Of a stretch of DNA of 64,000 bases, positions 34,435 through 41,328 are shown piece after piece. A program made the translations under genes and the position numbers. The DNA comes from Cupriavidus basilensis (GTDB taxonomy: Bacteria; Pseudomonadota; Gammaproteobacteria; Burkholderiales; Burkholderiaceae). Where the stretch lies: NCBI RefSeq assembly GCF_008801925.2, contig NZ_CP062808.1, positions 18,843-82,842 of the forward strand, in the 5' to 3' direction. The stretch's first letter is position 1. Every line of letters starts with the position of its first letter. Below the pieces are notes generated by a model. It saw only the letters and a list, made by a program, of their open reading frames with translations, was not told where the DNA came from and searched no databases.

Positions 34435-34584
34435 CGCGTGGAACTGCGCGACGACGCCTATTGCGAGCAGTTGGTGGCCCGGTACATCGACATCACCGAG
34501 CGCCGCGCCAAAGCCCGCCGAAGCCGGGGCCGGAAGTGCAACACATGCGGGCACCGTTCCGAATGCTTTTCTCTCAACCCTTAA
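34435..34584 (+). pseudogene. Cas4-like nuclease gene, 3' part beyond the IS
   Basis: Read in the frame of the 5' part, these 49 codons begin RVELRDDAYCEQLVARYID and end in KCNTCGHRSECFSLNP before TAA 34582-34584. The C-x2-C-x5-C cluster is like the C-terminal iron-sulfur cysteines of Cas4/AddB-type nucleases; together with a fourth cysteine (in DAYCEQ) it could hold a cluster. The part has no start of its own and is presumably not translated. Confidence 0.7.
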
Positions 34585-34607
34585 CCAACAACATGGAGAT
34601 TCCACCA

Positions 34608-34979
34608 ATGACTATCCCTGACCGCGAACTGCGCCTGATGGAAACCTTCGTCGGGCTTCTCAGCGACCATCAAAAGGACTTCGAGGGCTTCGTGCGCGAC
34701 GTGGAGAACGTCCGCTACTGCCATACCCCCATCGACGGCCAGCAGATCAATCGTTGCGAGTACGCGCTGCGCAACATGGAGATTCGCCTGCTGACCATCC
34801 ACAACTGCATCCAGGCCGGCAAGTTCGACGCTGACACGCTCGATGCGCTGGTTCAGACCAAACACGCCTGGGCGAGCATGAAGAACCGAGTGGATAGCTA
34901 CCTGGGCGAAATCCACCAGATCATCAGCCAGACATCCGCCGCGTTGCGGCCGGTGCGAGACAGTTTGGTGGCTGCGTGA
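34608..34979 (+). CDS. Helical protein of unknown function
   Basis: A 123-residue soluble, almost wholly alpha-helical protein (METFVGLLSDHQKDFEGFV, YALRNMEIRLLTIHNCIQAG, then two further helices). ATG 34608 follows GGAG at a suitable distance. No family recognised. Before the IS insertion it was directly downstream of the Cas4-like gene, so it may have been the last gene of that operon. Confidence 0.55.
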   Translation: MTIPDRELRLMETFVGLLSDHQKDFEGFVRDVENVRYCHTPIDGQQINRCEYALRNMEIRLLTIHNCIQAGKFDADTLDALVQTKHAWASMKNRVDSYLGEIHQIISQTSAALRPVRDSLVAA

Positions 34980-35048
34980 TCGCCCTGCCCTTCCTATTGA
35001 CGTTATCGCGCTAAACGCCTAGTGCCAGTAGGAGTTTTTTGATAAACT

Positions 35049-35067
35049 TGCTTTCATCGTGAAAGCA
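35049..35067. promoter_or_regulatory. Palindrome family 2, site 2 (operator before accessory operon)
   Basis: TGCTTTCATCGTGAAAGCA, one base different from the copy before the mating operon (9287-9305), 37 bp before the first accessory-operon start. Both copies are followed by ACAATAACG. A CTATTGAC half-site is present further upstream at 34994-35001. Confidence 0.65.
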
Positions 35068-35104
35068 CAATAACGGCAACTGAATACTGGTACTGGACTC
35101 CCGC

Positions 35105-35350
35105 ATGGACAACTTACCGATGGACGCGCTGCTGACGCAGATATGGCAAATGGTTTCTCCCTATGTGGGTGGGGCATGGGCTGCGCTGCAACGCATCTTC
35201 GCTGAAACCCCTACCCCGCTGCTGATCGGCATTGTCGTTGGCTTGTTGCTCGCGCGCGTGTTGCGCGGCGTGTTGATCGTGGCGGGCTTGGCGGCTGTGG
35301 TGTTTGTTGCCGTGCGGGTGTTCGGCATTGCCGTGCCCGGCTTGGGCTGA
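35105..35350 (+). CDS. Small membrane protein heading the accessory operon
   Basis: An 81-residue protein with one amphipathic and two hydrophobic segments (TPLLIGIVVGLLLARVL and GVLIVAGLAAVVFVAVRVF). First gene after the palindromic operator and 12 bases before the antitoxin gene. Function unknown. Confidence 0.55.
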   Translation: MDNLPMDALLTQIWQMVSPYVGGAWAALQRIFAETPTPLLIGIVVGLLLARVLRGVLIVAGLAAVVFVAVRVFGIAVPGLG

Positions 35351-35362
35351 CTGGGGGCAAAC

Positions 35363-35590
35363 ATGGAAGACAAGAACCCGTATGAACTCGATACCGGCCC
35401 GGTGGCTACGCCCCATCCGGCCGACGTGCGCCGGGCGCAGTTTGCCCAAGCCAATGCTTCTCTGGCCCTGGAGGGAATGCCGGTGGACGCTGCCGACCTT
35501 GCCATTCAGGAGGCAGTCATTGCCGGCACCCTGACCCCTGACGAGGCTGTGGCCAAGTACCTCGAACGTGCGCGAGGGGCCGCCCAATGA
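35363..35590 (+). CDS. VbhA-like antitoxin of Fic toxin
   Basis: A 75-residue protein carrying the Fic-inhibition helix motif (S/T)xxxE(G/N) as SLALEG at residues 33-38, and the late GTLTPDEAVAKYL that follows in VbhA-type antitoxins. In class I Fic systems this helix places its glutamate in the ATP site and blocks AMP transfer. The stop overlaps the fic start by 4 bases, the usual antitoxin-toxin order. Confidence 0.8.
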   Translation: MEDKNPYELDTGPVATPHPADVRRAQFAQANASLALEGMPVDAADLAIQEAVIAGTLTPDEAVAKYLERARGAAQ

Positions 35591-36675
35591 GCGAGCAGGA
35601 AGACTACACCTACCCCGGCACGCACGTTCTCAAGAACAAGGCAGACATCCGCGACCTCGCGGCGCTGCAACGCTTTGAGCGCGGCGCAACGGCTGTTCGC
35701 ATCCAGGAGCTGCGCGAAAACCCGGTACGGGGCGAGTACGACTTGGCCCACCTTCAGGCGATCCACAAGCAGGTTTTCCGGGATGTGTACGAGTGGGCCG
35801 GCGAAGTGCGCAAGGTGGATATTGCAAAGGGGCCTGCCGGCGACCGAACCCTGTTCACCTTCAAGGAAGACATCCCGCAGAAGGCGCAGGAAATCCAATC
35901 CGCGATCAAGGAAGCCAACTATCTGCGCGGGATGGACAAGGAGCAGTTCAGCGGGAAGATGGCCGAGGTCTATGCCGGCGTGAACGAAATGCACCCCTTC
36001 CGCGAAGGGAACGGCCGCACGACGCGCGAATTCATCGGGCAGCTCGCCAAGGATGCGGGCTATCAGCTCGATTACTCCAAGGTCGATAAGCAGACATGGA
36101 ACGAGGCCGCCAAGGAGTCCGCGCGCGGCAACCTGGAGCCAGCGCGCGAAGTTTTCTACGAAATCACGACCGTGGAGCGGGCGGTGGCCTTCGACAAACT
36201 GGCCACGCGCGAAGCTCTGGCCAAGCATCCCGAGCTGGATGGTGCCTACAAGATGCTGCACGACGCCCACCGTGCCGGGCAGGACGCCGCTTACCTGCGG
36301 GCAGAAATTTCCAAGGAGCTGCACAGCGGCCGGCTAGTGGGCGATGGCGTGACGCTGGACGAGTCCAAGCGCGTCATCGACCACGCCGCAGCCTATCGCG
36401 GGCTGATGGTGCGGGACGCCGAACGGCTTGGCGGGCAGTTCAAGGGCGAAGTGGTGGCGGTTTCATCGCACCACGCGATGCTCCAAGTGGGCGACATGAT
36501 CGCCGTGCGCTACGAACGCGCCAATCTGGATCGTGACCTTGCCGTGGGCGAGCGCGTGACGATCCAGTACGACAAGGCGCGCAGCCAAGTCTATGAGCAG
36601 GGCAAGGAGCCGGCGCGGGATCGTGGCGGCAAAGACATGCAGATGGAGCGCGAGCGCGTGCCGACGCCGCGCTGA
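35587..36675 (+). CDS. Fic-domain toxin (AMP-transferase) with C-terminal module shared with the zeta-like toxin
   Basis: A 362-residue protein. The Fic domain (about residues 1-195) holds a complete catalytic motif HPFREGNGR at 136-144 and the usual opening YPGTHVLKNKADIRD, as in VbhT-type toxins that AMPylate host targets such as gyrase/topo IV. Residues about 200-350 form a second module, FDKLATREALAKHPELDGAY to SQVYEQGKEPAR, which recurs in the zeta-like protein downstream; within its last 60 residues 41 are identical by eye. VbhT carries a secretion-signal (BID) domain at the same place, so a T4SS-delivery or KfrB-type accessory role for this module is worth considering. Confidence 0.88.
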   Translation: MSEQEDYTYPGTHVLKNKADIRDLAALQRFERGATAVRIQELRENPVRGEYDLAHLQAIHKQVFRDVYEWAGEVRKVDIAKGPAGDRTLFTFKEDIPQKAQEIQSAIKEANYLRGMDKEQFSGKMAEVYAGVNEMHPFREGNGRTTREFIGQLAKDAGYQLDYSKVDKQTWNEAAKESARGNLEPAREVFYEITTVERAVAFDKLATREALAKHPELDGAYKMLHDAHRAGQDAAYLRAEISKELHSGRLVGDGVTLDESKRVIDHAAAYRGLMVRDAERLGGQFKGEVVAVSSHHAMLQVGDMIAVRYERANLDRDLAVGERVTIQYDKARSQVYEQGKEPARDRGGKDMQMERERVPTPR

Positions 36676-36692
36676 CTTTCGCGCGCGAAAGA
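36675..36692. promoter_or_regulatory. Palindrome family 1, site 10
   Basis: ACTTTCGCGCGCGAAAGA, starting at the last base of the fic stop and ending 15 bp before the next start. One outer base from perfect. Confidence 0.65.
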
Positions 36693-36707
36693 CCGACGGA
36701 GAAGAAC

Positions 36708-37169
36708 ATGAATCGAGAAACGCTTGAGCTGCTGGTTTTTGTGGGGATGTGCTTTGCCGCGTCCTACCTGTTGATGCGCGAGTTTCGTGCCTACCTGGAT
36801 GCCGTCTTCAGCCGTTCCCCCGGCGAGCCGTGGGCCGATGTCTGGAAACGCGCCCATGCCGAGCACGACCTGAACCGTAAGGCCCAGCTCGAAATGTTCG
36901 GCTCCAAGTGGGCGACCGTAGGGGGCCGCTTGCTTGTGGTGGGGCTTGTCATCGCTGGGGTGTGGTTTCTGGCTTTCGTCCCCGTTGCGGCCGTGCTGCT
37001 GGCTGTCTATCTGGCGTGGGGGTTGTACGCCACCCGCAGCCTTGGCTTGACGGCCAACGACGTGTATGCGCGCCTGCTGAAACGCGACCGCATCACCTAC
37101 CGCCTGCTGCACGCGGCCCTGTGGCCGCTCCATGCAACCCAAGCCAAAAACCAATCCGGTAATCAGTGA
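36708..37169 (+). CDS. Membrane protein between the two toxin genes
   Basis: A 153-residue protein: one N-terminal hydrophobic segment (LELLVFVGMCFAASYLLM), a charged middle (WADVWKRAHAEHDLNRKAQL), then a long hydrophobic hairpin (LLVVGLVIAGVWFLAFVPV and AAVLLAVYLAWGLYA). No family recognised. The position between fic and the putative epsilon/zeta pair in one operon suggests a role in the same function, for example export or immunity. Confidence 0.55.
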   Translation: MNRETLELLVFVGMCFAASYLLMREFRAYLDAVFSRSPGEPWADVWKRAHAEHDLNRKAQLEMFGSKWATVGGRLLVVGLVIAGVWFLAFVPVAAVLLAVYLAWGLYATRSLGLTANDVYARLLKRDRITYRLLHAALWPLHATQAKNQSGNQ

Positions 37170-37182
37170 GGAATCCACGACC

Positions 37183-37443
37183 ATGACCAACCAACTTTTC
37201 AGCCGTGCCGGCGTCCGCTACGAGGTGGCGCTGGATGTCCTGGGGGCCATCATCGCCCACCACTCCGAAGCCATTGCCGCCGAACGCGAAAAGGCTACCC
37301 CTGACGAGGCCGTGATTGCGGCCGCTCAGAAAGCGAAGGACGAGCTGCGCACGATCCGCGAAGACCTCGATCCGAATGCTGACGAGGCCATCGAGCGCGT
37401 CATCACTCAGTACGGCCAACAGGCCCGCGACCTTTACCAATAA
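37183..37443 (+). CDS. Putative antitoxin of the zeta-like toxin
   Basis: An 86-residue, strongly helical, acidic protein (VLGAIIAHHSEAIAAEREKA, TIREDLDPNADEAIERVITQ). It has the size of epsilon antitoxins and stands 17 bases before the zeta-like gene in the expected order. Sequence alone does not prove the family. ATG 37183 is preceded by GAGG. Confidence 0.5.
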   Translation: MTNQLFSRAGVRYEVALDVLGAIIAHHSEAIAAEREKATPDEAVIAAAQKAKDELRTIREDLDPNADEAIERVITQYGQQARDLYQ

Positions 37444-37460
37444 GGCAGGAGGGCAGACAA

Positions 37461-39143
37461 ATGGCTGGGGAGGTTTCCAAGTACGCAATGGAGAGCGCCT
37501 ACAAGGATGTAGAGCGCGATGCACTGGCAAGAACGACGGCGCAGGAGAATCCGAAGGCGATCCTGTTGGGCGGCCAACCAGGATCGGGCAAATCGGCGCT
37601 GGCCGCCGAAGCGATCCGCGAGCTGCGCGCCAACGGCGGCGCTGTGGTGATCGACGCCGACCGGATGCGCGAGGAAAACCCGCGCTACAAGCAGCTTTCG
37701 CGCGAAGACCCCCAGCACGCCGCCGACCGAACGCAGAAAGAGGCCGGCGAATGGGCTACCCGCCTCACGTTGGCCGCCGTGGAGAACCGCCGCAATCTGG
37801 TGGTGGACGGCACGATGCGCAGCCCGGAGAACATCCGGGACTTGACCACTCGCCTGAAGGAACAGGGTTACGAGGTGGAGGCCCGAGTGTTGGCCGTCAA
37901 CCCGGAAACCTCAGTGACCCGCGCACGGCTGCGCTTCGAGGAACAGGTGGCCGAGCGCGGCACCGGGCGATTCGTCAACAAGGAACAGCACGACAACGCC
38001 TACAACGGCATGGTGGAGTCAGTGCGCGCCTTGGAGCGCGACAAGCTCACCGACTCGGTGCGCGTCTATGACGCCAATCAACAGCAAATCTACGAGAACA
38101 GCCAAGAGCGCGGAGAGTGGAAGCGGCGAGCAGCAGCGGTTGAGGTGTTGGAGCAGGAACGCGGGCGCGCTTGGACGCACGCCGAGCGGCGCGATTACGT
38201 GTCCGCCCTGGACGACATCAATACGCTGGCCAAGCAGCGGGAGGGTGTGCGCGACAACGTGACCTACACCGTGGGCACCGTGGCCAAGAACGATGCGAAG
38301 GACTACAGCAACGTCAATGAAGCCGCCAGGGCCTTCCGGGATGCCAAGGCTGAAGACCAGCCCTATGTGATCCGCACCGAGCGCCTTCCCAATGGCCGGG
38401 AGTCGGCCTCGACGCCGGGGCAGACCACGTACACCGAGAAAGATGGTGTGCGGGAGTATGGCAAGTACATCGGGGGCAACGACGAGGCCCTAAAGCGGGC
38501 CTACGCTGATGCCTTGCGGCCGGAACAGGAGCGCACCGCGCGGCCGGTGCTGGCCGACCGTGACGAGCTGGCGGCCAAGCTCGAAGCGGCTCGAAACGAC
38601 TTGGCCCGCTTCGAGCAGACCCCAGCCTATCAGCGCGCCCAGGCATTCGACCAGCTCACCAAGCGCGAGGCGCTGGAGCGCCACCCGGAGCTGGACGGGG
38701 CCTACAAGCAGCTTCACGACATCAAGCAGAGCTGGACACCTCAGACCAGTCAAGGCCAGCGGGAAACCAGCTACTTCAATGCGCGTGCCGAGCTGTCCGA
38801 GCAGCTTCACCGGGGCCGCGTCCCGGAGGGCAGTGTCACCGTGGATGAGTCGCGGCGCGTGATCGACATGGCCGCCAGTCACCGGGGCTTGGTGGTGCGG
38901 GATGCGCAAGAACTCAAGCAGGACGTGAAGGGCGAAGTGGTGGCCACCTCATCGCATCACGCCCTGGTGAAGATGTCCGACATGGTGGCTGTGCGCTACG
39001 AGAAGGACGGACTAGATCGGGATGTCCGTGTGGGCGAGAAAGTGACGATCCAGCACGGCAACGAAAAGAGTCAGGTGTACGAGCAGGGCAAGGAGCCGGC
39101 GCGGGAGAACGCGCGGGACGTGGGCCGGGACATGGGCCGGTAA
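37461..39143 (+). CDS. Zeta-toxin-like kinase with C-terminal module shared with the Fic toxin
   Basis: A 560-residue protein. Residues 30-220 form a zeta-toxin P-loop kinase: Walker A LLGGQPGSGKS (K44), VVIDADRMREENP with the substrate-binding Asp, NLVVDGTMRSPENI and the distal arginines RARLRFEEQ. Zeta kinases phosphorylate UDP-GlcNAc and stop wall synthesis. A charged middle follows (230-390). Residues about 394-548 repeat the module found in the Fic protein (FDQLTKREALERHPELDGAY to SQVYEQGKEPAR). The extended length is far above the usual 270-290 residues of chromosomal zeta toxins and fits polyvalent or conjugation-associated forms. Confidence 0.85.
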   Translation: MAGEVSKYAMESAYKDVERDALARTTAQENPKAILLGGQPGSGKSALAAEAIRELRANGGAVVIDADRMREENPRYKQLSREDPQHAADRTQKEAGEWATRLTLAAVENRRNLVVDGTMRSPENIRDLTTRLKEQGYEVEARVLAVNPETSVTRARLRFEEQVAERGTGRFVNKEQHDNAYNGMVESVRALERDKLTDSVRVYDANQQQIYENSQERGEWKRRAAAVEVLEQERGRAWTHAERRDYVSALDDINTLAKQREGVRDNVTYTVGTVAKNDAKDYSNVNEAARAFRDAKAEDQPYVIRTERLPNGRESASTPGQTTYTEKDGVREYGKYIGGNDEALKRAYADALRPEQERTARPVLADRDELAAKLEAARNDLARFEQTPAYQRAQAFDQLTKREALERHPELDGAYKQLHDIKQSWTPQTSQGQRETSYFNARAELSEQLHRGRVPEGSVTVDESRRVIDMAASHRGLVVRDAQELKQDVKGEVVATSSHHALVKMSDMVAVRYEKDGLDRDVRVGEKVTIQHGNEKSQVYEQGKEPARENARDVGRDMGR

Positions 39144-39158
39144 GAAAGGGAGAAAAAC

Positions 39159-40370
39159 ATGGCGATCTACCAGATTGGCGGGCAATCCATTCATTCCGAC
39201 GACCCAGGCTTGCCCGAGCTGCTGGCCCGCATCTACAGCTCGCGGGAGCGGCCGTTGTGCCTGTGTCGCACCCCCGGCATTGAAATGTACGTGGCCAAAG
39301 TTGATGAAAAGTACCTCATCAAACGGATGCCCAATTCTGGTAGCGGCCACGCCCCGGCCTGCGATTCCTACGAGCCGCCGCCCGAGCTGTCCGGGCTTGG
39401 CCAAGTCATTGGCTCCGCGATCCAGGAGAACCCCGACGAAGGCACCACGGCGCTGAAGTTCGACTTCGCATTGTCCAAGGGCGCGAGCCGATCCGCGCCG
39501 GCACCGAGCGGCAAGGAGACGGATAGCGTCAAGACCGATGGCAACAAGCTGACCCTGCGCGGCACCCTGCATTACCTGTGGGAAGAAGCAGGTTTCAACC
39601 GCTGGGCACCGACGATGGCCGGCAAGCGCAGTTGGTACGTGATCCGCAAGTACCTGCTGCAAGCAGCCGAGGACAAGACGGCAAAAGGCGCGAGCTTGGC
39701 CGGAATGCTCTACATGCCCGAATCGTTCAACGCCGAGAAGAAGAACGAAATCACCCAGCGGCGACTCGCGCAGATGATGCGAATCGCCACACCCGAGAAG
39801 GGCACACGGCGCTTGATGCTTGTGGTGGGGGAAGTGAAGGAACTGGCTCAGTCACGCTACGGGCACAAGATCGTCCTCAAACACCTGCCCGATTGCCACT
39901 TCATGATGAACGACGACATCTACAAGCGGCTGCTCAAGAGGTTCGAGGTGGAGCTGGGCCTGTGGGATGCCTTGGAGGGCACCCACCTGATGATGATCGG
40001 CACGTTCAGCATCGGCGCTACCGGCGTAGCCTCGCTGGAGGAAGTCGCGTTGATGTGCGTGACCGAGAACTGGATTCCCTTTGAAAGCACCTTCGAGAAG
40101 ATGGTGCTCGATGCGCTGACGCAGCAGAACCGGCGATTCATGAAAGGGATGCGGTACAACCTGCCTTCCACGCGGCCGCTGGCCTGCGCGGTGGCTTCGG
40201 ATACCGAGCCGGAGCCGACCGCCATGTACGTGGTTCCGCCTGGGGCCAGTGAAGACTATGCGGCCGCCGTCGATGAATTGATTGCGGAAAGCAAGCTCCC
40301 TTCATGGAAGTGGGTGGCTGGCGAGGCTCCTATGCCGGCGCTGCCCGAGCTGCCGGAGCACGGCCGATGA
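39159..40370 (+). CDS. DUF1173 family protein
   Basis: A 403-residue soluble protein of the plasmid DUF1173 family: LPELLARIYSSRERPLCLC near the start, KYLIKRMPNSGSGHAPACDS, LHYLWEEAGFNRWAP and the late RRFMKGMRYNLP. The N-terminal cysteine/histidine pattern (CLC, HAPAC) suggests a zinc site. Function of the family is unknown to me. It overlaps the following HAD gene. Confidence 0.8.
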   Translation: MAIYQIGGQSIHSDDPGLPELLARIYSSRERPLCLCRTPGIEMYVAKVDEKYLIKRMPNSGSGHAPACDSYEPPPELSGLGQVIGSAIQENPDEGTTALKFDFALSKGASRSAPAPSGKETDSVKTDGNKLTLRGTLHYLWEEAGFNRWAPTMAGKRSWYVIRKYLLQAAEDKTAKGASLAGMLYMPESFNAEKKNEITQRRLAQMMRIATPEKGTRRLMLVVGEVKELAQSRYGHKIVLKHLPDCHFMMNDDIYKRLLKRFEVELGLWDALEGTHLMMIGTFSIGATGVASLEEVALMCVTENWIPFESTFEKMVLDALTQQNRRFMKGMRYNLPSTRPLACAVASDTEPEPTAMYVVPPGASEDYAAAVDELIAESKLPSWKWVAGEAPMPALPELPEHGR

Positions 40371-40891
40371 TGGGCGCCCTACTCCGCTTCGTCGGCATTC
40401 GCCCGACCGTCGCCCCGACTTTCGCGCGCGAAAGTCTGCCGGTGAATCCCCGCGCGCCACGCTGGGCGCTTCAGCGTGCGCCCCGTGGCCCCGTCCTGAT
40501 GCTGGACATCGACGGGGTTCTGCACCCTGGCCAGTCTGGCACGCTGATTTACCTGCCCCTGCTGGAAACGTGGCTGCGAGCGCATCCCGATGTTGATGTG
40601 GTGATTTCATCCAACTGGCGCGAGACACACACGCTGGATGAGCTGCGCAACTTCTTCTCCATAGAGCTGCGCGAGCGCGTTATCGGCTGCACGCCCGTTT
40701 TGCCTGATTGCACCAGGCTGGACGAGATCCTTTGCGTTGTCCGCGAGTACGGCGTCACCCAATGGGCCGCCCTCGATGACCGCGTGCAGGAATTTCCAGA
40801 TACACGCCGGCTGGTGGCCACCGAGTACCTGGACGGACTTACCGGGGAGTCGCTGCTTCAGCTCACCCGCGTGATGTGGGCAGCGCCGTGA
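40367..40891 (+). CDS. HAD-superfamily hydrolase of the Swiss-army-knife RNA-repair type
   Basis: A 174-residue protein with DIDGVLHPG (nucleophile D47, D49), VVISSNWRETH as motif II, and DDRVQEF as the late acidic motif, corresponding to the HAD_SAK family linked to RNA-repair polyproteins and mobile elements. The N-terminal 40 residues include TFARES, encoded by a palindrome family 1 copy. The start overlaps the DUF1173 stop. Confidence 0.75.
   Translation: MMGALLRFVGIRPTVAPTFARESLPVNPRAPRWALQRAPRGPVLMLDIDGVLHPGQSGTLIYLPLLETWLRAHPDVDVVISSNWRETHTLDELRNFFSIELRERVIGCTPVLPDCTRLDEILCVVREYGVTQWAALDDRVQEFPDTRRLVATEYLDGLTGESLLQLTRVMWAAP
40418..40435. promoter_or_regulatory. Palindrome family 1, site 11 (perfect)
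   Basis: ACTTTCGCGCGCGAAAGT in the N-terminal coding part of the HAD gene. Next copy lies beyond the composite transposon. Confidence 0.65.
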
Positions 40892-41031
40892 AGGTGTGGA
40901 ACACCCTCCTTTGCCTGTTTGGCATCCATTCGCCGCTGTCCACGCCCATCTATTCGAGCTGGGACGGCACCCAAGTACATGAACGGCGCTGCGCCCGTTG
41001 CGGCAAGGTGCTGGGTCATATCCTCAACTGA
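40888..41031 (+). CDS. 47-residue zinc-ribbon-like small protein
   Basis: Starts with GTG inside the end of the HAD gene (ATGA-type overlap) and encodes MKVWNTLLCLFGIHSPLS, ending RRCARCGKVLGHILN. The late CxxC with an earlier Cys-x3-FGIHS gives a half zinc-ribbon look, like the small phage DUF1660-type proteins (CRLFGHKW ... RVCERCG). It fills the otherwise empty gap before the HU gene, which supports its reality. Confidence 0.55.
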   Translation: MKVWNTLLCLFGIHSPLSTPIYSSWDGTQVHERRCARCGKVLGHILN

Positions 41032-41049
41032 CGACACACGGAGATTTCC

Positions 41050-41325
41050 ATGAACCGACAAGACCTGATCGACGCCATTGCTGAAGACACCGAAGCATCC
41101 AAGGCGGCCACCACGCGCTTTCTCGATAGCCTCATCACCATCGTGCAGAACGAGGTGGCCAAGGGTGGCGCGGTGAAGCTCACCGGCTTTGGCACTTTCG
41201 AGAAAGCAGCCGTCGCCGCGCGCACCGGGCGCAACCCGAAGACCGGCGCGCCGATCAAGATTCCCTCGACCCATAAGCCGAAATTCACGCCTGGGGCCAC
41301 GTTCAAGGACTTGGTGAAGGACTGA
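41050..41325 (+). CDS. HU-family nucleoid protein
   Basis: 91 residues with the HU/IHF pattern: LIDAIAEDTEASKAATTRFL, VKLTGFGTFEKAAVAARTGR and NPKTGAPIKIP, the DNA-intercalating arm. Such plasmid HU proteins can bend DNA in replication or transfer or silence plasmid genes. GGAG precedes the start. Confidence 0.93.
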   Translation: MNRQDLIDAIAEDTEASKAATTRFLDSLITIVQNEVAKGGAVKLTGFGTFEKAAVAARTGRNPKTGAPIKIPSTHKPKFTPGATFKDLVKD

Positions 41326-41328
41326 ACC

